NCBI GenBank assembly: GCA_910578035.1
Contig: CAJTOB010000036.1
Coordinates: forward strand, 1-33,269
DNA length: 33,269 nt
Source: an uncultured Muribaculaceae bacterium
GTDB taxonomy: Bacteria; Bacteroidota; Bacteroidia; Bacteroidales; Muribaculaceae
Direction of reading: 5' to 3'
The translations under genes and the position numbers were made by a program. Within the stretch, counting starts at the first letter, position 1. Every line of letters begins with the position of its first letter. This document shows, one piece after another, positions 26,001 through 33,246 of this stretch. The notes below the pieces were generated by a model. It was not told the DNA's origin. It ran no database searches and saw only the letters and a program-made list of their open reading frames with translations.

Positions 26001-27040
26001 GCTTTAGGACGTGATAGAGTCATTTCGCCGGCGATAGAGCGGGTGAGCCTTTGCGATACCTCCTTGGCGTCATATCCTTGCCCGAAGAGGAACATCATTT
26101 TTGTGATGGCGGCTTCGAAGGTAAGGTCCTCGCCCGATACCACGCCGGTTTCGGCAAGAAGATTGCCTGCTACGTACCGCTTCGGGTGCACACCACCATT
26201 GACACATTGCGTCACATTGAGTATCACACGACCGCTCTCAATGCACTCGCGGACGGCTTCGATAAACCAGGGCGCTGTCGGTGCGTTGCCGGCGCCGTAT
26301 GTGCGCAGAACAATACCTTTCACGCCGGGCGTGAACAATTGATGTCTAAGTACTTCGGGGCTCAGGCCGGGGAATAAATCGACCGGCATGACATTCGTAT
26401 CGAGATTATAATGCGGTTTTAGAGGCTGCTCGTCTGAAACCTTGTGAAGCACATCGTGGTTAAAGTGTATGCCAAGACCGATTTTGGCAAGTTCGGGATA
26501 GTTGTTGCTTTTGAATGCGTTGAAATTGTCTGCGCTTCGCTTTGTAGACCTGTTGCCGCGCCACAGATAATCTTCAAACAGTATGGCAACTTCCTGTACG
26601 GTCGGTTTGCCGTTGATGTCGCGGTCTGCGGCAATCTGGAGGGCAGTTATAAGATTCTCCTCACCGTCGGTGCGCACTTCGCCGATAGGTAGCTGCGAGC
26701 CGGTTATTATCACAGGCTTATGCAGGTCCTCAAGCATGAAAGAGAGGGCCGAGGCGGTGTAGGCCATCGTATCGGTGCCATGGAGGACAACGAAGCCGTC
26801 GTAAGCGTCGTAATTGTCTGCTATGGCATGGCAGATGTGATCCCAATGTTTTACATTCATGTCCGAAGAGTCGATTGGCTGGTCGAACTGGATATGGTCT
26901 ATTTCGTAATCAAGCATCTTCACCTTCGGCACATTCTCAATGAGGTGGTCGAAATTGAAAGGACGCAAGGCTTTGGAAACCGGGTCTTCAATCATACCGA
27001 TTGTGCCGCCGGTATAGACTATGAGTATTTTGGGCTTCAT
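25997..27040 (-). CDS. ansA: Type I (cytoplasmic) asparaginase
   Basis: A 347-aa hydrolase converting L-asparagine to L-aspartate and ammonia. The first catalytic loop is VYTGGTIGM (Thr13) and the second VLHGTDTMAYTASALSFM (Thr89, Asp90); GSQLPIGEVRTDGEENLITA is the conserved central block carrying the partner residues. No signal peptide, in line with a type I cytoplasmic enzyme. It lies 65 bp after the metG stop on the same strand, so it may share the metG promoter. Confidence 0.95.
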   Translation of the reverse strand: MKPKILIVYTGGTIGMIEDPVSKALRPFNFDHLIENVPKVKMLDYEIDHIQFDQPIDSSDMNVKHWDHICHAIADNYDAYDGFVVLHGTDTMAYTASALSFMLEDLHKPVIITGSQLPIGEVRTDGEENLITALQIAADRDINGKPTVQEVAILFEDYLWRGNRSTKRSADNFNAFKSNNYPELAKIGLGIHFNHDVLHKVSDEQPLKPHYNLDTNVMPVDLFPGLSPEVLRHQLFTPGVKGIVLRTYGAGNAPTAPWFIEAVRECIESGRVILNVTQCVNGGVHPKRYVAGNLLAETGVVSGEDLTFEAAITKMMFLFGQGYDAKEVSQRLTRSIAGEMTLSRPKA

Positions 27041-27066
27041 CGAGGAAAAGACTTATCAAGGTTTGC

Positions 27067-27096
27067 GCAGAGTCCGACTGACATGCCAGACTCTGC
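27067..27096. other. Hairpin between metG and ansA
   Basis: An 8-bp perfect stem (27067-27074 with 27089-27096) with a 14-nt loop, in the 65-bp metG-ansA gap. There is no adjacent U-run on the minus strand, so termination is weak or partial at best. Confidence 0.4.
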
Positions 27097-27105
27097 AGAC
27101 ATAAG

Positions 27106-29148
27106 CTATTTGACTTGAGCGCCTGGGGTGGCTTCGGTCGATGGCGAAGCTACAGTGAGGCTGCCGTCGGCATTGAGAGCCGACAGAATCATGCCCTGCG
27201 ATTCGATACCGCGTATTTTGGCCGGCGCAAGATTGGCCACAAATATCACCTGCTTGCCGACAAGAGCTTCGGGCTCATAGTGTTTGGCGATGCCTGAAAC
27301 TATTGTGCGTGGAGTGTCTGAGCCGTCGTTTATGCTGAATTTTAGTAGCTTGTCGGCTTTTTTGACGCGTTCGCAGCTGATAACGGTGCCTACACGCAAA
27401 TCCATTTTGCTGAAATCGTCAATTGAGATTTCAGCCTGCACGGGAGCGGGCTTGAAGTTGCGGATGTCGTTCTGCCGTTTGGTTTCTACAAGGCGGTCTA
27501 CCTGAGCCTGGATTGTGGCATCGTCTATTTTTTCGAAAAGGAATTCGGGCTGGCCTATTGTTGTGCCTGCTGCCACCGGCTTGCTGCCAATCATATCCCA
27601 GCCGAGTGCGCCAAGACCGAGTATGCGGCTAAGTTTCTCGCTCATGAAGGGCATGAAAGGTTCCATTACCACTGCAAGCGAGGCGCATACCTGAAGGCAT
27701 ACATTCAGCACAGTCTCAACGCGGCCCGGATTTTCTTTCCATACCTTCCATGGTTCTGTCTCCTGAAGGTATTTATTGCCGGCACGGGCGAATGCCATGG
27801 CGTCTTTGAGGGCTTCGCGGAAATGGAAATTCTCGAGATTGTCGGTGAGCGACTTTTTGAGACCGTCCATTTCGGCATAGATGGCTTTGTCGATGTCTTC
27901 GAGCTGGCCTTCTGCCGGAACAACACCGTTGAAATACTTATGAGTGAGGACTATCACACGGTTGATGAAGTTGCCGAGGATAGCCACAAGTTCGTTATTG
28001 TTACGGGCCTGGAAATCGCGCCATGTAAAGTCGTTATCTTTGGTCTCGGGGGCGTTGGCGGTCAGAACATAACGCAGCACGTCCTGCTTTCCGGGGAAAT
28101 CCTCGAGATACTCGTGGAGCCATACAGCCCAGTTGCGGGAGGTTGAGATTTTATCGCCTTCAAGGTTGAGGAATTCATTGGCGGGCACATTGTCGGGCAA
28201 CTGGAAGTTGTCGCCATATGCCATAAGCATTGCCGGGAACACTATGCAGTGGAATACGATGTTGTCCTTGCCGATGAAGTTTATAATGCGAGTCTCGGGG
28301 TCTTTCCACCATGTCTGCCAGCTATCGGGATATAGCTCCTTGGTGTTGGAAATATAGCCGATAGGAGCGTCGAACCATACATAGAGCACCTTGCCCTCGG
28401 CTCCTTCGACAGGCACAGGAACACCCCACGACAAGTCGCGGCTCACGGCACGGGGCTGCAGACCCATGTCGAGCCATGATTTGCACTGGCCGTAGACATT
28501 GCTCTTCCATTCTTTGTGGCCTTCGAGAATCCATTCGCGCAGAGCCGGCTCCCAGCGGTCGAGCGGCAGATACCAGTGGCGTGTGGGGCGCAGTTCGGGC
28601 ACGCTTCCGGTGATGGCGCTGTGAGGGTTGATGAGGTCTGTGGCGTTGAGCGATGTGCCGCAAGCCTCGCACTGGTCGCCATATGCTTTCGGATTATGGC
28701 AGTGAGGGCATTCGCCGGTCACATAGCGGTCGGCAAGGAACTGGCCGGCCTCAGGGTCGTAGAGCTGCATCGATTCCTTTTCGATGAACTGGCCGTTTTC
28801 ATACAGATGGCTGAAAAATTCCGATGCCGTTTCCGAGTGAATATCTGATGTGGTACGCGAATAAACGTCGAACGAAATGCCGAGCCCCTCAAACGATTTC
28901 TTAATCAGAGCATGATAGCGGTCTACTATGTCCTGAGGTGTCACACCTTCGGCGCGGGCCTTCAGAGTGATGGGCACTCCATGTTCGTCGCTGCCTCCAA
29001 CCAGAGTCACAGGACGTCCGGCAAGTCGGAGATAACGTGCATATATATCGGCCGGTACGTAGACACCGGCAAGATGCCCGATATGAACAGGGCCGTTGGT
29101 GTAAGGTAGTGCTGTGGTAATCAGCGTGCGCTTATATTCTTTGCTCAT
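27106..29148 (-). CDS. metG: Methionyl-tRNA synthetase
   Basis: A 680-aa class Ia synthetase that charges tRNA-Met. The HIGH signature is HIGH-like GPVHIGHLAG (His22-His25), the zinc knuckle uses Cys147, Cys150, Cys160 and Cys163, and the KMSKS loop is KISTS (333-337), the variant usual for this bacterial MetG subfamily. From about 575 to the end is the EMAP-like tRNA-binding domain (DLRVGTVISCERVKKADKLLKFSIND). Length is normal for the two-domain form. A textbook Bacteroidetes promoter precedes it. Confidence 0.98.
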   Translation of the reverse strand: MSKEYKRTLITTALPYTNGPVHIGHLAGVYVPADIYARYLRLAGRPVTLVGGSDEHGVPITLKARAEGVTPQDIVDRYHALIKKSFEGLGISFDVYSRTTSDIHSETASEFFSHLYENGQFIEKESMQLYDPEAGQFLADRYVTGECPHCHNPKAYGDQCEACGTSLNATDLINPHSAITGSVPELRPTRHWYLPLDRWEPALREWILEGHKEWKSNVYGQCKSWLDMGLQPRAVSRDLSWGVPVPVEGAEGKVLYVWFDAPIGYISNTKELYPDSWQTWWKDPETRIINFIGKDNIVFHCIVFPAMLMAYGDNFQLPDNVPANEFLNLEGDKISTSRNWAVWLHEYLEDFPGKQDVLRYVLTANAPETKDNDFTWRDFQARNNNELVAILGNFINRVIVLTHKYFNGVVPAEGQLEDIDKAIYAEMDGLKKSLTDNLENFHFREALKDAMAFARAGNKYLQETEPWKVWKENPGRVETVLNVCLQVCASLAVVMEPFMPFMSEKLSRILGLGALGWDMIGSKPVAAGTTIGQPEFLFEKIDDATIQAQVDRLVETKRQNDIRNFKPAPVQAEISIDDFSKMDLRVGTVISCERVKKADKLLKFSINDGSDTPRTIVSGIAKHYEPEALVGKQVIFVANLAPAKIRGIESQGMILSALNADGSLTVASPSTEATPGAQVK

Positions 29149-29194
29149 TTTCTATCGATTTCTGAAGGACGAAAAATGCCCTCTCGTTGAAAAC

Positions 29195-29226
29195 GCAAAT
29201 TTACAAAAAAATACCAAAAGCACAAA
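29195..29226 (-). promoter_or_regulatory. Bacteroidetes-type promoter for metG
   Basis: On the minus strand, TTTG (29226-29223), a 19-bp spacer and TAAATTTGC (29203-29195) fit the -33/-7 consensus exactly. The start codon is about 47 nt downstream. Confidence 0.85.
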
Positions 29227-29311
29227 GCCGCAGCCCGGGGCTGCTATTAAAATCTCCTGTATATATGAAAAAGTGATGGTGAGGATTGAAAACATGATGA
29301 TTATCCGCATG

Positions 29312-29652
29312 TAAGAGGTTGTTTAATAACATATGTGAAATCAGAGGGCAAAAAGTACGAGATGGATTTATATCTGAGACGAAGGAGCATAGCGGTGGCT
29401 ATGTGACTGAGCCGAAGATATAAAGACGCTCGTAATTTTTGGAGGCGAAGCCTTTGTTTTCATTTTGACATATGTCATGCAGTTTGTCGTATGAGGCTGT
29501 TTTTAACATTAGTATTGTCCTGGTGTCTTTTTGTTAACTTGCCCATCATTCATCGGTCTCATAGCCACCGCTATGTTCCCTCCTCATAATGTGCAATTTA
29601 AGCTAAAATACACCAACCTGTGATTTCACATATGTTATTAAACAACCTCTAA
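29312..29652. mobile_element. 335-bp MITE-like element
   Basis: Perfect 29-bp terminal inverted repeats (29315-29343 and 29621-29649, beginning GAGGTTGTTTAATAAC). A TAA triplet flanks each end (29312-29314, 29650-29652), which could be a 3-bp target duplication. Inside there is no gene, but a second symmetrical block, CATAGCGGTGGCTATG, recurs in inverted form in the right arm (near 29560-29575), and each copy can fold on itself. A 12-bp palindrome TGACATATGTCA is at about 29466-29477. The structure fits a non-autonomous transposon mobilised by an IS (TNA-type targets suggest the IS5 group, an inference). This and the metG promoter fill most of the 623-bp gap between metG and the 77-aa gene. 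Confidence 0.7.
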
Positions 29653-29735
29653 AATTGCAAATGTAATGAATTTTTTCTGAAAAGTTAAATGTCAGGGGCT
29701 GTCGTTTAAAGCGATAGAAGGCTTTGCGGCGCCCG

Positions 29736-29744
29736 TAACTTTGC
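29736..29744 (+). promoter_or_regulatory. Host-type -10 (-7) element before the phage-like cassette
   Basis: TAACTTTGC matches TAnnTTTGC exactly and lies 27 nt before the 77-aa start. No TTTG occurs 19-21 nt upstream, so it may be weak or need an activator. It points to transcription by the ordinary host sigma factor. Confidence 0.5.
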
Positions 29745-29771
29745 AATGTCAATCACAAAAACTATAAAGCT

Positions 29772-30005
29772 ATGGAAGAAACAACCAAACCCGCAACAGA
29801 GTTGACCGAAGACGACGCCCAGCGCCTTCTTGCCGCAATCCGCACCAATCCCGAAACCGCCGAAATACTTGCCGGCATAGCCCTCGGCGGCGACCCGGCC
29901 GAGCTTCTCGCCGATCTTGCCCCTAAGCCGCCCGAGCCTCCGGCACCCTCTCAGCCCACCTTCCTGGGCTACGTCCGCGAAAGCTTCTGGAACCAAAACA
30001 ATTGA
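29772..30005 (+). CDS. 77-aa small acidic protein of the phage-like cassette
   Basis: Three parts: a helical acidic segment (about 10-50, DDAQRLLAAIRTNPETAEILAGI), a Pro-rich linker (APKPPEPPAPSQP, about 50-62) and a short aromatic tail (TFLGYVRESFW, about 63-73). No family is recognised. Position directly before the capsid gene and this helix-linker-tail build are what one sees in small scaffold, decoration or capsid-binding proteins, but that is inference. GC-rich codons like the downstream genes. It is 106 bp ahead of the capsid gene. Confidence 0.75.
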   Translation: MEETTKPATELTEDDAQRLLAAIRTNPETAEILAGIALGGDPAELLADLAPKPPEPPAPSQPTFLGYVRESFWNQNN

Positions 30006-30039
30006 TAATTAATAATTAAAAATGAATAATTAATAATTA
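30005..30039. repeat. AT-rich direct repeat after the 77-aa gene
   Basis: Two exact 14-nt copies of ATAATTAATAATTA (30005-30018 and 30026-30039), 21 bp apart, beginning at the stop codon of the 77-aa gene. A 13-nt version of the same motif starts at the clpB stop codon (11925-11937). Confidence 0.7.
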
Positions 30040-30075
30040 CAACCCCGTTTTTCCCCTCCCCACCCCCACTTCTGC

Positions 30076-30103
30076 CTTACTTATTCCTTCTTACTTATTC
30101 CTT
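30076..30103 (+). repeat. 14-bp perfect tandem repeat in the capsid leader
   Basis: Two exact copies of CTTACTTATTCCTT (30076-30089 and 30090-30103) end 8 nt before the capsid ATG. They sit in a pyrimidine-rich tract (about 30044-30103) with few purines. Copy number could change by slippage and alter the leader of the capsid gene. Confidence 0.8.
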
Positions 30104-30111
30104 AAAAACAC

Positions 30112-31350
30112 ATGATTACTACTCTTGAAACCATGGCGCAGCAGTCGCCCGAATTACTGCGAAACAGCATCGACGAACGCATAGTGAAGGTGCGCCCAAT
30201 GTCTACCCCCGTCGACCAGCTTTCACGCTGCGGCCGTGCACGCCGTGCAGGCTCAATGACCGTAGAATACTACTCGGTAGACACCAAAAAGACCGAAGCT
30301 ACCGTGGCTGTGGCCTTGCCCGGAGGCACCGGCACGAAGAAGTCTGAAGACCTTTATACTCACGTGCTCCGGACAAGCGACGACTCTCTCTTCGAAGTGT
30401 CGGAGACTATCCTTGTGCCCTCGCAGCCGGGCTACGACAAAAAAGGCAATGTCTGCGGGTCGCTGGTGCTCTATGTCGTTGACCGTCTCCCGACCGGAGG
30501 GGTTGAAGTCGCTCCCGTCAATGCCCGAATGAAGGAGACCATGGGTAATGCGTCGCCCGACATGCCCCCGCTCAAGGTCGGCGACCTTCTTGTGCGCATG
30601 GCCCGCGCCGCCACCGAACTCGATGTGCAGACGGCGCAGTTTGCCGCCCTTCCGCAGAAGGCATCGAACAACTGCCAGATATTCAAAATGCAGGTGGAGC
30701 AGAGCACCCTCGCCAAAATCGCCGACAAGGAAGTGGGCTGGACCTTCTCCGACCAGGAAGAGGCTGCAATCATCGACATGCGTCTGGGCATGGAGAAAAA
30801 TTTCCTCTTCGGCAGCCGCGCCAAGCTCTTCGACAACACCAAAAACGAGCACATCTACTTCACCGGCGGCATATGGAGCCAGGCCGGGCGCGAGCATGAA
30901 CTCCTCCTCGACGCTCTCACCGAAGGCGACCTCGTAGACCTCTGCAGTGCGGCCTTCTCGCTCAACAACGGCTCGCGCCGCAAGATTCTCATCGCCGGAA
31001 CCGGCCTTGTGGAGGCTCTGAGCAAGTTACAGTTCACCAGGACCCTCTCGGCCGGCGAAACGATGGTGAAGTGGGGCATTGAGTTCAAGGAGATACGCTC
31101 GAATTTCGGCTCGCTCTATCTGCTCCATTCCGAGGTCTTCGACCAGTGCGGACATCGCAACGACGGCTTCGTGCTCGACCCCGACTACATGACCAAGTAT
31201 GTGCATGTGCCCTTCCAGGCCGAGACCCTCGACCTTCGCCGCTCGGGCCAGCGCAATACCGACGCCGTAGTGCTCACCGAGGCTTCCTGTCTGGTGCTCC
31301 GCTATCCCGACGCTCATATCCGTGTAACCGGCAGTATCGCAGGCTCATGA
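30112..31350 (+). CDS. SU10/DUF5309-like phage major capsid protein
   Basis: A 412-aa protein. The N-terminal DERIVKVRPMSTPVDQLSR segment, the central RLGMEKNFLFGSRAKLFD and HIYFTGGIWSQAGRE segments and the closing VLRYPDAHIRVTGSI resemble the SU10 major capsid / DUF5309 group (HK97-type fold) that I recall from phages of Bacteroidetes and others. No signal peptide or membrane segment. Its stop overlaps the start of the next gene (ATGA). The leader has a pyrimidine tract and a tandem repeat. Codon use is GC-rich. Family call is from memory of the motif order and needs a profile search. Confidence 0.72.
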   Translation: MITTLETMAQQSPELLRNSIDERIVKVRPMSTPVDQLSRCGRARRAGSMTVEYYSVDTKKTEATVAVALPGGTGTKKSEDLYTHVLRTSDDSLFEVSETILVPSQPGYDKKGNVCGSLVLYVVDRLPTGGVEVAPVNARMKETMGNASPDMPPLKVGDLLVRMARAATELDVQTAQFAALPQKASNNCQIFKMQVEQSTLAKIADKEVGWTFSDQEEAAIIDMRLGMEKNFLFGSRAKLFDNTKNEHIYFTGGIWSQAGREHELLLDALTEGDLVDLCSAAFSLNNGSRRKILIAGTGLVEALSKLQFTRTLSAGETMVKWGIEFKEIRSNFGSLYLLHSEVFDQCGHRNDGFVLDPDYMTKYVHVPFQAETLDLRRSGQRNTDAVVLTEASCLVLRYPDAHIRVTGSIAGS

Positions 31351-31895
31351 AGCTGATGCTGACCCGAGAGGAAATGCTCGCCCGCCGGCGCCTTGCCGGC
31401 GGCTTCGAGCCCCTCCGCACCGACTGCACGGTAGAGGAAACGGCCGGCACCGATATCAACGCCATGCTCGAGCTGCAGCTGCGCTGTCGCTATCTCGAAC
31501 TGCTCGATACTGCCGATCCGGCGCTGCTGGCCCCGGAAGATGTGGCGGCCGATACGGCTGTAACGTCCTATGCCGACGGCGGTTCGATGCTCACACCGCC
31601 GGCCGCGTGCCGCCGTGTGCTTGCTGTTTGGCTCGAGGGCTGGGAGCGCGAGGCCGAAGTACTTCCGGCGGCTGAACAGAAGCGTGCGGTCCGGCTTCAG
31701 CGCAATCCGTTTACGGCCTCGACAGCTCATGCGCCGATGGCTGTGGCGCTTCCCGACGGCCAAGTGGCAGCATGGCCGGCCTCGGGAAAATGCCGGCGGG
31801 TGATGGCCATATGCGATGACGGGCCTGATATTTATAAAATCGACGAGCGGGCACTCGGGCTGCTCTGCGAGTCTCAGTACAATCCAACCTTATGA
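31347..31895 (+). CDS. 182-aa phage-like protein between capsid and portal
   Basis: The frame is open from 31146, but the ATG at 31347 overlaps the capsid stop (ATGA) and gives a 182-aa product, so that start is chosen. An N-terminal charged helical part (REEMLARRRLAGGF, about 7-20) is followed by a beta-rich part (SMLTPPAACRRVLAVWLEGW, about 78-97, and MAVALPDGQVAAWPASGKCRRVMAIC). No family is recognised. The place between capsid and portal genes, with overlaps at both ends, suggests a head or neck component. It ends in an ATGA overlap with the portal gene. Confidence 0.7.
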   Translation: MKLMLTREEMLARRRLAGGFEPLRTDCTVEETAGTDINAMLELQLRCRYLELLDTADPALLAPEDVAADTAVTSYADGGSMLTPPAACRRVLAVWLEGWEREAEVLPAAEQKRAVRLQRNPFTASTAHAPMAVALPDGQVAAWPASGKCRRVMAICDDGPDIYKIDERALGLLCESQYNPTL

Positions 31896-33172
31896 ACAGT
31901 GTTTTTGAAGCAGCATATGCCGCATGGTCCGCCGGGGCGCGGCTGAGGGCACGCCGGCGCCGATACAAGCGATTCACCTACGGCGACCAGTGGAGCGACA
32001 TGATAGAAAGCGCTGACGGACGCCTCATGCGCGAGGACCGATATGTGCGCCAAAGCGGCAAGCAGCCGCTCACCAATAATCTGATACGCCAGTTGGTGAA
32101 GAACATCGTGGGGCGCTACCGCATGCGCTGCGCCGAGACCGGGGCCTATGAGGCCGACGGAATCCGCCAGGCGGCTCTGAGCAACGCCCTTGCCGAGCTC
32201 GACAGCCGCATGCTCGAGGAGTTTCTCATTTCGGGCTGCGCCGTGCAGAGGGTGTGGAGCGGCGAGCGGGCCGGGCGCACCGGCGTGTGGGTGGACAATG
32301 TTGACCCTGAGGCCTTCTTTGTCAATGCCTTCCGCGACCCCAGAGGCTGGGATATAGACCTGGTCGGCATGTTTCACGATATGAGTTTCCCTGAGTTCGT
32401 TAACCGTTTCGCCGCTGACGACCCTGGGCGCGAGGCCGAGCTGGGGCGCCTTTTCGAGACGTGCGCGAGTTCTTTCGATATTATGACGGCAAGCGGCGCC
32501 GAGCTTGCTTCGGGGGTGAGCGCCCGGGCGGGGCATTGTCGTGTGGCCGAGGTGTGGACGCTCGACTCGCGGCGCGCGTCGCCCGATTCGCCGAAGCGCT
32601 TGTTTGTGTGGCATTGCCGCTGGTTTGCGCCCGACGGGACCCTCCTTGACGAGTGCGACTCGCCCTACAGGCACGGCTTGCACCCCTTTGCGGTGAAATT
32701 CTATCCTCTGACTGACGGCGAAGTGCACTCTTTCGTCGAAGACATCGTAGACCAGCAGAAGGCCATCAACCGTCTGATGGTGCAGATAGATCATATCATG
32801 GCGACTTCCGCCAAGGGTGTGCTGCTGTTTCCCATCGACCAGAAGCCGACCGATATGTCGTGGTCGGACATATGCGAACGCTGGGCTCAGCCCGATGGTC
32901 TGATACCCATTACGGGCGTAGGCTCGCAAATGCCTCATCAGGTGGTGACGAACAACGACAACAACGGCGCCTATCAGCTCCTCCAGCTTCAGATGAAGCT
33001 TTTCGAGGAGGTGTCGGGGGTGAGCGAGGCCCTTTTGGGCAAGGGCTTGTCGACGGCGCGCGGCACGGAGCTCTACGAAAGCCAGATACGCAACGCCACC
33101 GCCGCCCTCACCGACCTCTTCGAATCATTCGCCGCCTTCATCGCCGACCGCAATTTTAGGCTGAGCGGTTGA
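31892..33172 (+). CDS. Phage portal-like protein, short
   Basis: A 426-aa protein. Portal features: YKRFTYGDQWSD near 26-37, KQPLTNNLIRQLVKNIVGRYR near 58-78, VDPEAFFVNAFRDPRGWDIDLVGMFHDMSFPEF, the HPFAVKFYPLTDGEVHSFVEDIVDQQKAINRLM stem region and the VSGVSEALLGKGLSTARGTELYESQIRNA segment. It resembles portal proteins of Bacteroidales podo-like phages. It stops 30 or so residues after the last of these, whereas portals I recall continue well beyond, so it may lack the C-terminal barrel/crown part. Whether this is native or a truncation is open. Translationally coupled to the 182-aa gene. Confidence 0.75.
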   Translation: MNSVFEAAYAAWSAGARLRARRRRYKRFTYGDQWSDMIESADGRLMREDRYVRQSGKQPLTNNLIRQLVKNIVGRYRMRCAETGAYEADGIRQAALSNALAELDSRMLEEFLISGCAVQRVWSGERAGRTGVWVDNVDPEAFFVNAFRDPRGWDIDLVGMFHDMSFPEFVNRFAADDPGREAELGRLFETCASSFDIMTASGAELASGVSARAGHCRVAEVWTLDSRRASPDSPKRLFVWHCRWFAPDGTLLDECDSPYRHGLHPFAVKFYPLTDGEVHSFVEDIVDQQKAINRLMVQIDHIMATSAKGVLLFPIDQKPTDMSWSDICERWAQPDGLIPITGVGSQMPHQVVTNNDNNGAYQLLQLQMKLFEEVSGVSEALLGKGLSTARGTELYESQIRNATAALTDLFESFAAFIADRNFRLSG

Positions 33173-33214
33173 GCCGTTGGGCTGACAGGCGGACGGGCTA
33201 CTTCTCTTAATGGC

Positions 33215-33246
33215 TGTGTCATGATATAAATGTGTCATGATATAAA
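33215..33246. repeat. 16-bp perfect tandem repeat after the portal gene
   Basis: Two exact adjacent copies of TGTGTCATGATATAAA (33215-33230 and 33231-33246), 42 bp after the portal stop. The rest of the window (33173-33269) holds no gene. It may be a duplication scar, an attachment site or simply a small repeat. Confidence 0.85.

Noticed and set aside
27106..29148. KISTS in place of KMSKS in MetG, considered as an inactivating change
   Set aside because: The variant, with the following RNWAVW, is what I recall from the MetG proteins of this phylum, and all other motifs are intact.
31874..32938. 354-aa minus-strand frame opposite the portal gene
   Set aside because: Low-complexity His/Ala/Arg-rich translation with no motif; the portal frame on the plus strand has coupled starts and family motifs.
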